A stretch of 13,747 nucleotides of DNA from Streptomyces speibonae (lineage in GTDB: Bacteria > Actinomycetota > Actinomycetes > Streptomycetales > Streptomycetaceae). Where the stretch lies: positions 38,575-52,321 of the forward strand of contig KL568531.1 of NCBI GenBank assembly GCA_000715605.1. The letters are read 5' to 3'. Of the stretch, positions 13,519-13,747 are shown piece after piece. Position 1 is the first letter of the stretch, and each line of letters opens with the position of its first letter. The notes below the pieces were generated by a model, which saw only the letters and a list, made by a program, of their open reading frames with translations, did not search any database and had not been told where the DNA came from. Made by a program: the position numbers and the translations under genes.

Positions 13519-13747
13519 CAGCAAGCCGCGCAGGCAGCCGGACACCGGGCAGCAGCCAACTGAGCAGCAGCAAGTCGGCCTGCGGCTACGCACCGCACGC
13601 GAGACCTTGGGGCTGACCCAGGACGATGTCGCCGGCGCCCTTGGCGTTCCCCGTACCAGTGTGACCGCCATGGAATCCGGGCAACGCAACGTGACCGCCC
13701 TGGAACTGAGGCGGCTGGCACGGCTGTACCGCCGGACTGTCCACTGG
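13511..13747 (+). CDS. XRE-family helix-turn-helix protein, N-terminal part
   Basis: 79 residues are visible before the window ends. ATG 13511 overlaps the end of the AcpS gene by eight bases, so it belongs to the operon. After a Gln/Pro-rich leader (1-21), residues 22-75 form a Cro/C1-type domain: 'GLRLRTARETLGLTQDDVAG', then 'ALGVPRTSVTAMESGQRNVT' and 'ALELRRLARLYRR'. Many actinobacterial proteins with this kind of N-terminus continue into an ImmA/IrrE zinc peptidase. Whether this one does is outside the window. It probably regulates the operon. Confidence 0.88.
   Translation, partial: MDNSKPRRQPDTGQQPTEQQQVGLRLRTARETLGLTQDDVAGALGVPRTSVTAMESGQRNVTALELRRLARLYRRTVHW

Overview
The window looks like an accessory island in a high-GC actinomycete, most likely Streptomyces or a close relative. 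The evidence is the strong G/C preference at third codon positions, GTGA/ATGA stop-start overlaps, GGAGG-type ribosome binding sites, and protein families typical of that group. No CRISPR array, tRNA or rRNA was seen.

Layout. (1) 1-690, minus strand: two overlapping housekeeping-type genes, a pyridoxamine-phosphate-oxidase-fold protein followed by the start of a DinB/DUF664 protein that runs off the left edge. (2) 785-898: four copies of a (T)TGTCAC motif in one orientation, which look like the transposase-binding end of a Tn7/Tn5053-type transposon. (3) 1052-6540, plus strand: a tightly coupled four-gene transposition operon, TnsA-like endonuclease, TnsB-like DDE transposase, TnsC-like ATPase and TniQ. 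All recognisable catalytic motifs are intact. (4) 6541-7011: no convincing gene. (5) 8950-7012, minus strand: three lower-GC genes, a two-helix membrane protein of unknown function, a ThsB-type TIR-like protein and an Nmad2-domain protein. They look like a defence cassette carried as transposon cargo. (6) 8951-9622: no convincing gene. (7) 9623-13747: a small minus-strand winged-helix regulator diverging from a plus-strand operon.

The operon in (7) encodes a helical protein of the 5-hydroxymethyl-dU kinase / alpha-glutamyl-putrescinyl-thymine pyrophosphorylase (HMUDK_hel, aGPT-PPlase) family, a thymidylate-kinase-like P-loop enzyme, an acyl-carrier-like protein, a divergent thymidylate-synthase-fold enzyme, a holo-ACP synthase and, at the right edge, an XRE regulator. 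Together the genes suggest a pathway in which a pyrimidine nucleotide is altered at C5, phosphorylated and further modified with help from a phosphopantetheine carrier. This is the most interesting part of the window. Whether the product is a modified DNA base, a signalling nucleotide or a nucleoside natural product cannot be told from sequence.

TTA (UUA) leucine codons occur in tnsB, tnsC and the thymidylate-synthase-like gene. If the host is a streptomycete, transposition and the nucleotide pathway may both depend on the bldA tRNA and so on development. The right end of the transposon was not identified, so it is unknown whether the defence cassette and the nucleotide cluster lie inside it.
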